8,175 nucleotides of DNA from Alphaproteobacteria bacterium. Its GTDB lineage: Bacteria > Pseudomonadota > Alphaproteobacteria > JAJFFI01. The first letter of the stretch is position 1; every line of letters starts with the position of its first letter. A program made the translations under genes and the position numbers. The stretch covers positions 1 through 8,175 of the forward strand of contig JAJFFI010000158.1 of assembly GCA_021776755.1 (NCBI GenBank), in the 5' to 3' direction. The notes under the pieces were generated by a model that saw only the letters and a program-made list of their open reading frames with translations, was not told the DNA's origin and did no database searches. This document shows positions 1 through 5,643 of this stretch, one piece after another.

Positions 1-313
1 CGCGTTTGATGAACTGCTTGGTGCCGTCGAGCGGATAGACGAGCCAGAAGCGGCCGTACTTCCGCGTCGGCGTGTGGCCGGCGGCGGCGGCTTCTTCCGA
101 AATCGCCGGGATGTCGGGCGCAAGTTCGCTGAGCGAGGGCAGGATCACCGCCTCGCTGGCGTGGTCCGCCTCGGTGACCGGAGAGTTGTCGTCCTTGATT
201 TCGATATCGAAATCGCGGGCATAGATTTCCATCACGGCGGCGCCCGCCTTGTGGACGATGCCGGCAACGGCGTCGAGGAGCGTGCGGTCCCGGAGTGTGC
301 GGTCCATCGCCAT
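1..313 (-). CDS. cysQ: 3'(2'),5'-bisphosphate nucleotidase CysQ-like (inositol monophosphatase superfamily), 3' end outside window
   Basis: Only the first 104 codons are present; the gene runs off the left edge. The family removes phosphate from 3'-phosphoadenosine 5'-phosphate (PAP) in sulfate assimilation, using divalent metals. Seen here: the N-terminal helix region, [11 protein letters not shown] around residues 44-54, the metal-binding ISEE (about 70-73), and [16 protein letters not shown] (89-104). That last block matches the family signature WLVDPLDGTKEFIKR, except that the first Asp is Tyr93 (codon TAT at 37-35) and the Glu after Lys is Gln. The Asp is a direct metal ligand in this superfamily, so activity is doubtful. 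The start at 313 is preferred over the in-frame ATG at 307, because AAGGGGG (329-323) sits 9 nt before it. It begins one base after the stop of the upstream molybdoenzyme gene, so the two are probably co-transcribed and translationally coupled. Family assignment is firm; the exact substrate is less so. Confidence 0.85.
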   Translation of the reverse strand, partial: MAMDRTLRDRTLLDAVAGIVHKAGAAVMEIYARDFDIEIKDDNSPVTEADHASEAVILPSLSELAPDIPAISEEAAAAGHTPTRKYGRFWLVYPLDGTKQFIKR

Positions 314-314
314 C

Positions 315-2672
315 TCAGGCGGCCCCCTTCGCATGCGCCGCGCGGGCGTCGCGGATCGTGCGCCAGACCGCCTCCGGGGTTGCCGGCATGTCGATGGCGG
401 TGACGCCAAGCTCGCCGAGCGCATCCAGGATGCCGTTGATGATCGCGGGCGGTGCGCCGATGGCGCCCGCCTCGCCGCAACCCTTCACGCCGAGCGGGTT
501 GTTCTGGCAGGGAATTTCCTCGTAGCGGAAATCGATCTCGGTCATGTCGTCGGCCCGCGGCATGCCGTAGTCCATGAACGAGCCGCTCAACAACTGACCG
601 GTCTCGGTGTCGTAAACCACCTGTTCGAGAAGCGCCTGCCCGAGCCCCTGCCCGACGCCGCCATGCACCTGGCCGGCGACGATCATCGGGTTCAACACGA
701 CGCCGAAATCGTCGACCACGGTGTAGCGGTCGATGCGCACGTGCCCGGTGGCAGGATCGATCTCGAGTTCGCAGACGTGGGCGCCGTTCGGGAAGGTCGC
801 ATCCTTAGGGACGTAGCGCTCGACATGATCGAGGCCGGGATCTTCGCCTTCCGGCAGGTTTGCCGGATCGTCCGCGGCGGCCGCAACCTCGTGGACCGTC
901 ATGCGGCGGTCAGTGCCGGCGATCGTGAAAACCCCCTCGTCGAACTCGATGTCGGCTTCGGCGGCCTCCATGACATGGGCCGCGATGCGCCGGCCCTTCT
1001 CGACGATCTTGTCGGAAGCCACATGGATCGCGCTGCCGGCCACAGGCAGCGACCGCGACCCACCGGTGCCGTTGCCGTAGACCACCTCATCGCTGTCGCC
1101 CTGGATCATGGTGATCCGGTCGGGCTCGAGCCCGAAACGGTCGGCGAGCAACTGGGCGAAGGCGGTCTCGTGCCCCTGCCCGTTCGACTGGTTGCCGACG
1201 CGGAGCTCGATTTTCGCAGTGTCGGGGCTGTCGCCGGTGAAGCGCACGTCCGCCTGCTCGTCGGGCGCACCACCGCAAACCTCGATATAGTAGGCGATGC
1301 CGATCCCGCGGTAGTGCCCGTCGGCCGCCGACGCCTTGCGGCGCGCCTCGAAGCCGTCCGCGTCCGCCACCTCGAGAGCGCGCCTGAGAATGCGCGGGAA
1401 GTCGCCGCTGTCGTAGGTCCGGTCGAGCGCGGTCGTGTAGGGCATGTCCGCGGGCGTGATGAAATTGCGGCGCCGGATTTCGGTGGCGCTGACGCCGAGG
1501 TCGCGGGCGGCGGCATCCATCAGGCGCTCGATGACATAGATCGCCTCTGGACGGCCGGCGCCGCGGTAGGCGTCGATGGGCGCCGTATTGGTAAAGACCG
1601 CGCGCATCCGCACCGAGGCGGCGGGAACCTTGTAGACGCCGACGAGCATCGAATATCCCGCGCTGGTCGCGATGAACGGCCCGAAGTTCGAGAGCTCACC
1701 GCCGACGTTGGCCAGCGTGTCGACCTTGAGTCCGAGTACCCGGCCCTCGCCGTCGAGCGCAAGCTCGGCCTCCGTCACATGGTCGCGGGCGTGGATATCG
1801 GAAAGCATGCCCTCGCCCCGGTCGGCGGCCCAGCGCACGGCACGGCCGAGCTTGCGGGCGGCGTAGAGCGCCAGCACCTGTTCGGGATAGAGGAAGATCT
1901 TGAGACCGAAGCCGCCGCCGACGTCATCGGTGACGACGTGGATGTCCTTCTTGTCGATGCCGAGGATATCGGGCATCCAGTTGACGAACTTGTGGACGCC
2001 CTGGGTCGGCGTGTGGAGGGTGAAACGGCCCGTTCCGGTGTCGTATTCGGCAAGTGCAACGCGGTTTTCCATCGGCGCGGGATGCACCCGGTTGTTCACC
2101 AGCCGGACCTTCGTCACGTGCGCCGCACCGTCGAATGCGCGGTCGGCGGCGTCATGGTCGCCCGCGCGCCAGTCGACAGCGACATTGCGGGCAGCGCCGT
2201 CCCAGAGTTGCGGGGCGCCCTCCGCGACGGCGTCCACCACCCCGGTCACCACGGGCAGGTCGTCATAGCCGACGTCGACGAGTTCGGCAGCATCGCGCGC
2301 CTGCTCGAGTGTCTCGGCAACAACGAAGGCGACCGGCTGGCCGACCCATCGGACCGCGCCATCGGCGAGTGCGGGGCGCGGCGGCTTCACCATCTCGGAG
2401 CCGTCGTGGTTCTTGATCGGAACGGGGCACGGGATGAGCCCGATCTTGTCGGCGTTGAGGTCGTCGATCGTGTAGACGGCGAGCACGCCGGGGGCGTCTT
2501 TTGCAGCGGCCGCGTCGATCCCGCCGATCCGCGCATGCGCCACCGATGCGCGCACGACCACCGAATGCACCGCATCCGGGATTGCCTTGTCGTCAGTATA
2601 GACACCGTGGCCGGTGAGAAGGCGCTGGTCTTCCTTGCGTTTGACCGATTGGCCTGTTCCGAAACGTCCCAT
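315..2672 (-). CDS. Molybdopterin-binding large subunit, xanthine dehydrogenase/CO dehydrogenase (CoxL-like) family
   Basis: 785 residues, the usual length for a large subunit of a three-subunit molybdenum hydroxylase. The N-terminal GHGVYTDD (21-28) opens the a/b hammerhead domain. Mo-cofactor-binding motifs follow: VGGGFGLK (251-258), AYRGAGRPE (368-376), QSNGQGHET (495-503), and near the C-terminus KGCGEAG with the presumed catalytic Glu734. The loop reads AYRGAGR, not the AYRCSFR of true form I CO dehydrogenase, so the substrate is probably an aldehyde, purine or other heterocycle, or is unknown; I do not assign CO oxidation. No FAD subunit or 2Fe-2S subunit gene is in the window, although the enzyme would need them. 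I start at 2672 ([15 protein letters not shown]) because conservation begins there. The open frame continues upstream to 2924, but only through a 15-bp repeat and the promoter. The SD is weak (GGAG about 14 nt upstream). cysQ follows after one base. Confidence 0.93.
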   Translation of the reverse strand: MGRFGTGQSVKRKEDQRLLTGHGVYTDDKAIPDAVHSVVVRASVAHARIGGIDAAAAKDAPGVLAVYTIDDLNADKIGLIPCPVPIKNHDGSEMVKPPRPALADGAVRWVGQPVAFVVAETLEQARDAAELVDVGYDDLPVVTGVVDAVAEGAPQLWDGAARNVAVDWRAGDHDAADRAFDGAAHVTKVRLVNNRVHPAPMENRVALAEYDTGTGRFTLHTPTQGVHKFVNWMPDILGIDKKDIHVVTDDVGGGFGLKIFLYPEQVLALYAARKLGRAVRWAADRGEGMLSDIHARDHVTEAELALDGEGRVLGLKVDTLANVGGELSNFGPFIATSAGYSMLVGVYKVPAASVRMRAVFTNTAPIDAYRGAGRPEAIYVIERLMDAAARDLGVSATEIRRRNFITPADMPYTTALDRTYDSGDFPRILRRALEVADADGFEARRKASAADGHYRGIGIAYYIEVCGGAPDEQADVRFTGDSPDTAKIELRVGNQSNGQGHETAFAQLLADRFGLEPDRITMIQGDSDEVVYGNGTGGSRSLPVAGSAIHVASDKIVEKGRRIAAHVMEAAEADIEFDEGVFTIAGTDRRMTVHEVAAAADDPANLPEGEDPGLDHVERYVPKDATFPNGAHVCELEIDPATGHVRIDRYTVVDDFGVVLNPMIVAGQVHGGVGQGLGQALLEQVVYDTETGQLLSGSFMDYGMPRADDMTEIDFRYEEIPCQNNPLGVKGCGEAGAIGAPPAIINGILDALGELGVTAIDMPATPEAVWRTIRDARAAHAKGAA

Positions 2673-2691
2673 GTGGTGTGCTGGCTCCGTG

Positions 2692-2760
2692 TGTGAGAAA
2701 TTGGGGTGTGAGGAATTGAGTTGTGAGGAATTGAGTTGTGGGGAATTGGGGTGCGGGGGA
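2692..2760. repeat. 15-bp tandem repeat, about 4.6 units, in the molybdoenzyme leader
   Basis: Units on the plus strand: TGTGAGAAATTGGGG (2692-2706), TGTGAGGAATTGAGT (2707-2721), the same again exactly (2722-2736), TGTGGGGAATTGGGG (2737-2751), and a partial TGCGGGGGA (2752-2760). The array ends 19 bp before the start codon of the minus-strand gene and downstream of its predicted promoter, so it is transcribed but probably not translated. From 2689 to 2753 the plus strand has no C, so the RNA leader has no G across 65 nt. Confidence 0.9.
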
Positions 2761-2774
2761 ACTAGGTGGGCCGG

Positions 2775-2803
2775 ATCATAGGAAGCGCGCCCGCGTCCGC
2801 CAA
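2775..2803 (-). promoter_or_regulatory. Predicted sigma-70-type promoter of the molybdoenzyme-cysQ unit
   Basis: Read on the minus strand: -35 TTGGCG (2803-2798), a 17-nt spacer, then -10 TATGAT (2780-2775; five of six consensus bases). The expected transcript start is near 2768, giving a leader of about 96 nt that contains all of the 15-bp repeats. Motif match only. Confidence 0.5.
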
Positions 2804-2811
2804 CCGTTGTT

Positions 2812-2840
2812 CTGACACTGGCTGTTGATGCGTTGGATAT
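2812..2840 (+). promoter_or_regulatory. Predicted sigma-70-type promoter of the cytochrome b561 gene
   Basis: CTGACA (2812-2817), 17-nt spacer, GGATAT (2835-2840). The -35 matches well and the -10 is weak. It lies only 8 bp from the -35 of the divergent molybdoenzyme promoter, so one bound regulator could affect both. The leader would be about 76 nt. Confidence 0.35.
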
Positions 2841-2869
2841 GGACCGCCACGCGGCCCTTGCCAAGCGCC

Positions 2870-2900
2870 TGCCGTTTCGGGTCGAATGACCCAAACGGCA
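2870..2900 (+). promoter_or_regulatory. 13-bp inverted repeat/hairpin in the cytochrome b561 leader
   Basis: TGCCGTTT plus GGGTC (2870-2883, one bulged C at 2878) pairs with GACCC plus AAACGGCA (2888-2900) around a GAAT loop. It ends 23 nt before the ATG and about 11 nt before the SD. No T-run follows on either strand, so it is not an intrinsic terminator. It could be an operator palindrome or a leader RNA structure. Confidence 0.55.
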
Positions 2901-2922
2901 AAAACGGCGGCAAGGGGGCCCC

Positions 2923-3471
2923 ATGGCGCTTGGAAATACGAATTCCTCGTTCGGCTCGCTCTCGAAGTTCTTTCACTGGCTGATGTTCGCGCTGATCGCC
3001 TTCAACTTCAGCAGCGGCTGGACCATGGCAGACATGCCGAAGGGGGATTTCAAGAACCTCACCTATCTGCTGCACAAATCCACCGGGGTCACGGTGCTGA
3101 CACTTGTGCTCGCGCGGCTGATCTGGCGCTGGATGAACGTGCAGCCCGATTTGCCGCCGACACTGAGCCCCGCCGAACGGATGGGGGCGCGTACCTCGCA
3201 CTGGCTGCTTTATGCGCTGATGTTCGCGGTGCCTATCTCAGGCTATGTGCTGATCTCGGCGGGGGGTTTCGGCTTTGACTGGTATGGCCTGTTCCGGGTG
3301 CCCGAACTGATCGGCAAGAACGAGGAAATCTCCGATCTCGCGTCCGCGGCGCACTACTGGCTGACCTGGGCCTTCATCGCGATGATCGCGCTCCACTTCG
3401 CAGCAGCACTCCGTCACCACTTCCAGCTGAAAGACGACACACTCCGCCGGATGTTGCCTGGCGGGAGGTAA
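2923..3471 (+). CDS. Cytochrome b561 (CybB/YceJ-type di-heme membrane cytochrome b)
   Basis: 182 residues, typical of the prokaryotic b561 family. These inner-membrane proteins carry two b hemes and pass electrons between the quinone pool and a partner protein or oxidant. Four hydrophobic helices are visible at about 16-33, 52-70, 92-113 and 143-163. His18, His51, His144 and His158 match the family heme ligands in position, including the 14-residue spacing of the last pair. The C-terminal HHFQLKDDTLRRMLPG (165-180) is a family hallmark. The start at 2923 follows AAGGGGG (2912-2918) by 4 nt. It is divergent from the molybdoenzyme gene, with closely abutting promoters. A functional link (b561 as electron acceptor for the dehydrogenase) is possible but is inference only. 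It ends without a T-rich terminator; a strong GC hairpin lies 66 nt downstream. Confidence 0.93.
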   Translation: MALGNTNSSFGSLSKFFHWLMFALIAFNFSSGWTMADMPKGDFKNLTYLLHKSTGVTVLTLVLARLIWRWMNVQPDLPPTLSPAERMGARTSHWLLYALMFAVPISGYVLISAGGFGFDWYGLFRVPELIGKNEEISDLASAAHYWLTWAFIAMIALHFAAALRHHFQLKDDTLRRMLPGGR

Positions 3472-3537
3472 ACCGTGAACTCGCCGAGCAATCGCAGTCC
3501 GATCGCGGAGTTGCCGACCCACCCGTCCAGACAAGAA

Positions 3538-3565
3538 GGCGCCGGCTGCAGATGCAGCCGGCGCC
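3538..3565. terminator. Perfect 13-bp GC-rich hairpin between convergent genes
   Basis: GGCGCCGGCTGCA (3538-3550) is the exact reverse complement of TGCAGCCGGCGCC (3553-3565), with two bases between. It lies between the cytochrome b561 stop and the minus-strand microprotein terminator. No T-tract follows on the plus strand; on the minus strand the next bases are TTCTTGT. It may act as a transcript-end stabiliser or a Rho-assisted stop for b561. Confidence 0.5.
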
Positions 3566-3603
3566 TGAAGCTGACGCGTCATGTCCACAGTCAGCCGGAA
3601 ACC

Positions 3604-3627
3604 AAAAAAGGCCGCCGTTTGGCAGCC
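3604..3627 (-). terminator. Intrinsic terminator of the 32-codon gene
   Basis: Minus strand: GGCTGCC (3627-3621), loop AAAC, GGCGGCC (3616-3610), then six T (3609-3604). The stem is seven pairs with one G-T wobble. It begins 16 nt after the stop of the small ORF and is oriented with it. It has no other obvious gene to serve. Confidence 0.75.
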
Positions 3628-3643
3628 TCGTATCTTCGTTCTG

Positions 3644-3742
3644 TTACCGCATCCAGCGCGGGCCCCGGTTAAGGAAGCAAACCGCCGCCAGGGACAGAAC
3701 CCCGGAGAACAGAACGATGTGCCCAATCATGAAGCCAGACAT
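3644..3742 (-). CDS. Predicted 32-residue single-pass membrane microprotein
   Basis: I do not recognise a family. The product has one hydrophobic helix at about residues 5-24 (MIGHIVLFSGVLSLAAVCFL) and a basic tail NRGPRWMR with Arg26, Arg29 and Arg32. The positive-inside rule predicts C-terminus in, N-terminus out. His8 and Cys22 lie inside the helix. Support for a real gene: GGAAGAG (3757-3751) sits 8 nt before the ATG, an intrinsic terminator follows 16 nt after TAA, codon third positions look like those of the neighbours, and a perfect CtrA-type box lies about 70 nt upstream in an otherwise gene-free spacer. It is convergent with cytochrome b561 and lies downstream of the PAS gene on the same strand, 216 bp away. 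Met5 (3730) is an alternative start with a poorer SD position. The role is unknown; a small membrane regulator or toxin-like peptide are both possible. Confidence 0.6.
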   Translation of the reverse strand: MSGFMIGHIVLFSGVLSLAAVCFLNRGPRWMR

Positions 3743-3958
3743 TTTTCTTGCTCTTCCATTGGCTTATCACCGCACCACTGCAACGCTGAATCGGATACTA
3801 CGTCCGATCAGTTAACGAACAGTTAACGCCTTGGCAAAATTCAGTATTTGCCTGTGTTTGGCCGTTAACCATACGCGGAGATCCGGGGATTCGACTGTAA
3901 GTCCTGAAAATTTCGCGGACTTTTACTGCAATGTTGAAGTAATGCGCCCCGACAGGCG
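3743..3958. other. AT-richer intergenic spacer with regulatory motifs
   Basis: Between the microprotein and the PAS gene. It holds the CtrA box (3812-3827), a TTAACCAT half-site on the plus strand (3865-3872), a 6-bp inverted repeat ATCGGA/TCCGAT (3790-3795 and 3803-3808), and two GANTC sites (3788-3792, 3888-3892), the CcrM methylation target in alphaproteobacteria. A weaker inverted repeat AAGTCC/GGACTT (3899-3904, 3917-3922) lies near the PAS gene end. No further ORF is convincing. Confidence 0.5.
3812..3827 (-). promoter_or_regulatory. Perfect CtrA-type binding box (TTAA-N7-TTAAC)
   Basis: The plus strand reads TTAACGAACAGTTAAC and the minus strand reads GTTAACTGTTCGTTAA; with the flanking G at 3811 both strands fit TTAA-N7-TTAAC exactly. 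It lies 69 bp upstream of the microprotein ATG and far from any plus-strand start, so the minus-strand small gene is the natural target. The consensus is established for CtrA in Caulobacter and relatives; binding here is inferred. Confidence 0.65.
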
Positions 3959-4480
3959 TCAGTGAGCGCCGTCGAGGAAGGTCGGGGTCAGCAGGGACAC
4001 GATCAGATCAACCGTCTGCCCGTCGTTCGCGAACGGAAAAGCGACCCGTTCGTAGCCGAGCGTACGGCGCTGGAAGCTGAGATAATTGTTGCGCCAGAGA
4101 TGGGGCCGGCGCTGGTGCGCGACGCTGGCATAGCGCGTGATGATGGCGTCCGCGTCGAGTTCGAGCGCCTCGTGGAGATATTCGCCGGTCATGTTCCGGC
4201 CCACGACCTCGACGTGATGATCGCCCATGAGACGAAACCGGAAACGGAGGTCGCTGTCGGCCGATCCTGGGGCGGCCGATTCCCCGGCAGGCCCAAACCG
4301 TTCGACATCGACGAGCATGATCTGCGCAAGAACCCGCCGCCAGTGCGCGGGGTCGAGGTCAGCGCGGGCCGGTAGACGGCCCGCGTCCGCGAATGTCTGC
4401 CAGAATTTGTAGAAATCGCGATGGGTGCCAACGGAAACGTCGTCTTCCGACATCACCATAAGGTCTTTCAGGTCCGCCAT
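3959..4480 (-). CDS. Single-domain PAS protein (PAS_5-type, alphaproteobacterial)
   Basis: 173 residues with no output domain visible. It follows the pattern of the PAS_5 family: Trp27, LPARADLDP (36-44), a hydrophobic strand LAQIMLVDVE (51-60), RFRLMG (81-86), VVGRNMTGEYL (92-102), and YERVAFPFANDG (143-154). Residues 64-77 (GPAGESAAPGSADS) form a flexible insert. Such small PAS proteins are usually sensory or protein-interaction modules. One in Caulobacter, MopJ, is reported to modulate the CtrA pathway, but I cannot show orthology. The ATG at 4480 has no SD. A strong SD (AAAGGAG) instead precedes an out-of-frame ATG at 4500, which opens a 10-codon ORF ending at 4468, past the PAS start. 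Either translation is coupled through this short ORF, or one base is missing in the C5 run and the true start is 4500. Confidence 0.8.
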   Translation of the reverse strand: MADLKDLMVMSEDDVSVGTHRDFYKFWQTFADAGRLPARADLDPAHWRRVLAQIMLVDVERFGPAGESAAPGSADSDLRFRFRLMGDHHVEVVGRNMTGEYLHEALELDADAIITRYASVAHQRRPHLWRNNYLSFQRRTLGYERVAFPFANDGQTVDLIVSLLTPTFLDGAH

Positions 4481-4569
4481 CGGTACGCGGGGGTGGCCAT
4501 CCTCGGCTCCTTTGTCTCAATCTGCGGTCTTGCTGCCGCACTTGTTTTGGTCATTCCCCCATCTTCCAG

Positions 4570-4595
4570 AAAAAATGCGCCGACTCCGCGTCGGC
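4570..4595 (-). terminator. Terminator-like hairpin in the PAS gene leader (possible attenuator)
   Basis: Minus strand: GCCGAC (4595-4590), loop GCGGA, GTCGGC (4584-4579), then GCA and six T (4575-4570). It lies between the predicted PAS promoter and its start codon, so if functional it would stop transcription early. No upstream minus-strand gene would otherwise need it. Confidence 0.5.
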
Positions 4596-4607
4596 ACTAT
4601 TCGAGTA

Positions 4608-4637
4608 ATAATAATACCAAAACGGTACTATTTGCAA
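4608..4637 (-). promoter_or_regulatory. Predicted PAS gene promoter with an operator-like inverted repeat
   Basis: Minus strand: TTGCAA (4637-4632), 18-nt spacer, TATTAT (4613-4608). Between and over these elements lies an inverted repeat: AATAATACC (4610-4618), spacer AAAAC, GGTACTATT (4624-4632), with 8 of 9 bases paired. A repressor bound there would cover the promoter. The cognate regulator is unknown. Confidence 0.4.
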
Positions 4638-4658
4638 CAGTTTATGTCTCACTTGCCC

Positions 4659-4689
4659 TTGGACCGGCGCCATTCCCGGGCCGTATAGT
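4659..4689 (+). promoter_or_regulatory. Predicted promoter of the SRAP gene, giving a leaderless mRNA
   Basis: TTGGAC (4659-4664), 19-nt spacer, TATAGT (4684-4689). If TATAGT is the -10, the start point at +7 falls on the A of the ATG at 4696. No SD is present between them. No alphaproteobacterial LexA box (GTTC-N7-GTTC type) was seen. Confidence 0.35.
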
Positions 4690-4695
4690 CGGAAC

Positions 4696-5472
4696 ATGTG
4701 CGGCCGCTACAGCCTGACCAGCCCTGACGACGCCATGCGGCAACTCTTTGCCTACGAGAGCCCGCCGCTGAACATCGCTGCGCGCTACAACACTGCGCCA
4801 ACCCAGCAGGCGCCAGTCGTTCGCCAGGATGAGACCGGCGCCCGCGAGTTGGTCAAGCTGCGCTGGGGACTCGTTCCGTCCTGGGCCGACGACTTCGGCA
4901 TCGGCGCCCGCATGATCAATGCACGGAGCGAAACCGTGGCCGGGAAACCGGCGTTTCGCGCCGCCTTCCAACGCCGCCGGTGCCTGGTGCCGGCCACCGG
5001 CTGGTACGAATGGAAGTCGGCCAGCGAAGGCAAGGATGGCAAGATATCACCCAAGCAGCCCTATGCGATCGGCTACCCGGAAACGCCTCCGTTCGCATTC
5101 GCGGGGCTTTGGGAAAGCTGGGACAAGGGTGCGGTGGAGACAACGGGCGGCGGGGAAGGCACTGGGCCGGTCGAGACCTACACGATCCTGACCCGGGCGG
5201 CCGACGAGGACATCGCGAAGGTGCACCACCGCATGCCGGTCATCCTGGACGCGGCGGCCTGGGACACCTGGCTTGCGCCCGACACGCTGACCGAAAAGAC
5301 CGCAGACCTCCTGTTGAACGGGCCAACGCCCGAAGGCCTCATCCACTGGCCGGTCAGCACCCGGGTCAACAAGCCCGCGAACGACGATCCGTCCTGCCTC
5401 GAGCCAGCAGACCCCGCCGGCGCTGACGCGGCGGAGGCTCCGTCGTCTCCGGATCAGCTCCGCCTGCTCTGA
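4696..5472 (+). CDS. yedK: SOS response-associated peptidase family protein (SRAP/YedK/HMCES type)
   Basis: 258 residues. SRAP proteins bind abasic sites in single-stranded DNA and form a covalent thiazolidine crosslink through Cys2, protecting the site during replication. All key residues are visible: MCGRY at the N-terminus with Cys2, Asn75 in MINARSET (73-80), Glu105 in TGWYEW (101-106), and His177 in VHHRMPVIL (176-184), which aligns with E. coli YedK His160. KLRWGLVPSW (54-63) is also typical. The C-terminal tail (about 229-258) is Ala/Pro/Asp-rich and probably disordered. The start is fixed by the need for Cys2 after Met removal. The gene stands alone; the divergent PAS gene and downstream MarR gene are not obvious DNA-repair partners. 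No SD is seen. Confidence 0.95.
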   Translation: MCGRYSLTSPDDAMRQLFAYESPPLNIAARYNTAPTQQAPVVRQDETGARELVKLRWGLVPSWADDFGIGARMINARSETVAGKPAFRAAFQRRRCLVPATGWYEWKSASEGKDGKISPKQPYAIGYPETPPFAFAGLWESWDKGAVETTGGGEGTGPVETYTILTRAADEDIAKVHHRMPVILDAAAWDTWLAPDTLTEKTADLLLNGPTPEGLIHWPVSTRVNKPANDDPSCLEPADPAGADAAEAPSSPDQLRLL

Positions 5473-5643
5473 CGGCCGGTTATTTCAGGTTACACAACCT
5501 AAAATTGTAATGAGCAACAGGCATGTTCATCAGGATGCGGACGATTTTGTATAGCCAAATCAAAGGAGTGTGTTGCGGAGTCCGAAATAACAATCTAGGG
5601 TTTTGCGAGAGTAAGCTGAAAAATACACAACTTATATAAATAG
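5473..5643. other. AT-rich spacer with an imperfect palindrome and direct repeat upstream of the MarR gene
   Basis: Clearly lower in GC than its flanks. The palindrome TTTCAGGTT (5483-5491)-ACAC-AACCTAAAA (5496-5504) has one mismatched pair and lies just after the SRAP stop. The 8-mer TACACAAC occurs at 5491-5498 and again at 5624-5631, just before the MarR -10. An SD-like AAAGGAG (5562-5568) leads to no useful ORF. The palindrome could be an operator or the SRAP transcript end. Confidence 0.4.
5633..5640 (+). promoter_or_regulatory. -10-like TATATAAA immediately before the MarR start
   Basis: TATATA (5633-5638) or TATAAA (5635-5640) ends only 3-5 nt before the ATG at 5644, which would place the start point at or next to the ATG. 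No convincing -35 at normal spacing and no SD were found. Confidence 0.35.

Noticed and set aside
249..2696. 815-codon open frame on the plus strand opposite the molybdoenzyme gene
   Set aside because: It is a shadow created by GC-rich codon third positions of the minus-strand gene; its translation has no recognisable domains, while the minus strand shows all family motifs.
2692..2760. Tandem array considered as a CRISPR or iteron origin
   Set aside because: Units are contiguous without spacers, only 15 bp, and no cas or replication gene is present.
2838..2888. 16-codon plus-strand ORF starting MDRHAALAKRL upstream of b561
   Set aside because: No SD, overlaps the leader hairpin, and nothing beyond the open frame supports it.
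2673..2924. N-terminal extension of the molybdoenzyme to an upstream ATG
   Set aside because: The extension translates the 15-bp repeat and promoter (PNSPQLNSSQLNSSHPN), has no family similarity, and would start on top of the divergent b561 gene.
3727..3759. 10-codon out-of-frame ORF (MEEQEKCLAS) overlapping the microprotein start
   Set aside because: Its ATG lies inside the SD region of the microprotein and it has no SD of its own.
3475..3826. Overlapping plus-strand frames of 65-87 codons after b561
   Set aside because: No SD, low-complexity basic translations, and they run antisense through the better supported microprotein and its terminator.
5047..5346. Minus-strand frame opposite SRAP, and similar frames opposite MarR and the thioesterase
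   Set aside because: Shadow frames without motifs or ribosome binding sites.
5510..5639. Tiny plus-strand ORFs before the MarR gene (MSNRHVHQDADDFV and a GTG frame at 5568)
   Set aside because: The first has no SD; the second starts on the SD itself with no spacing.
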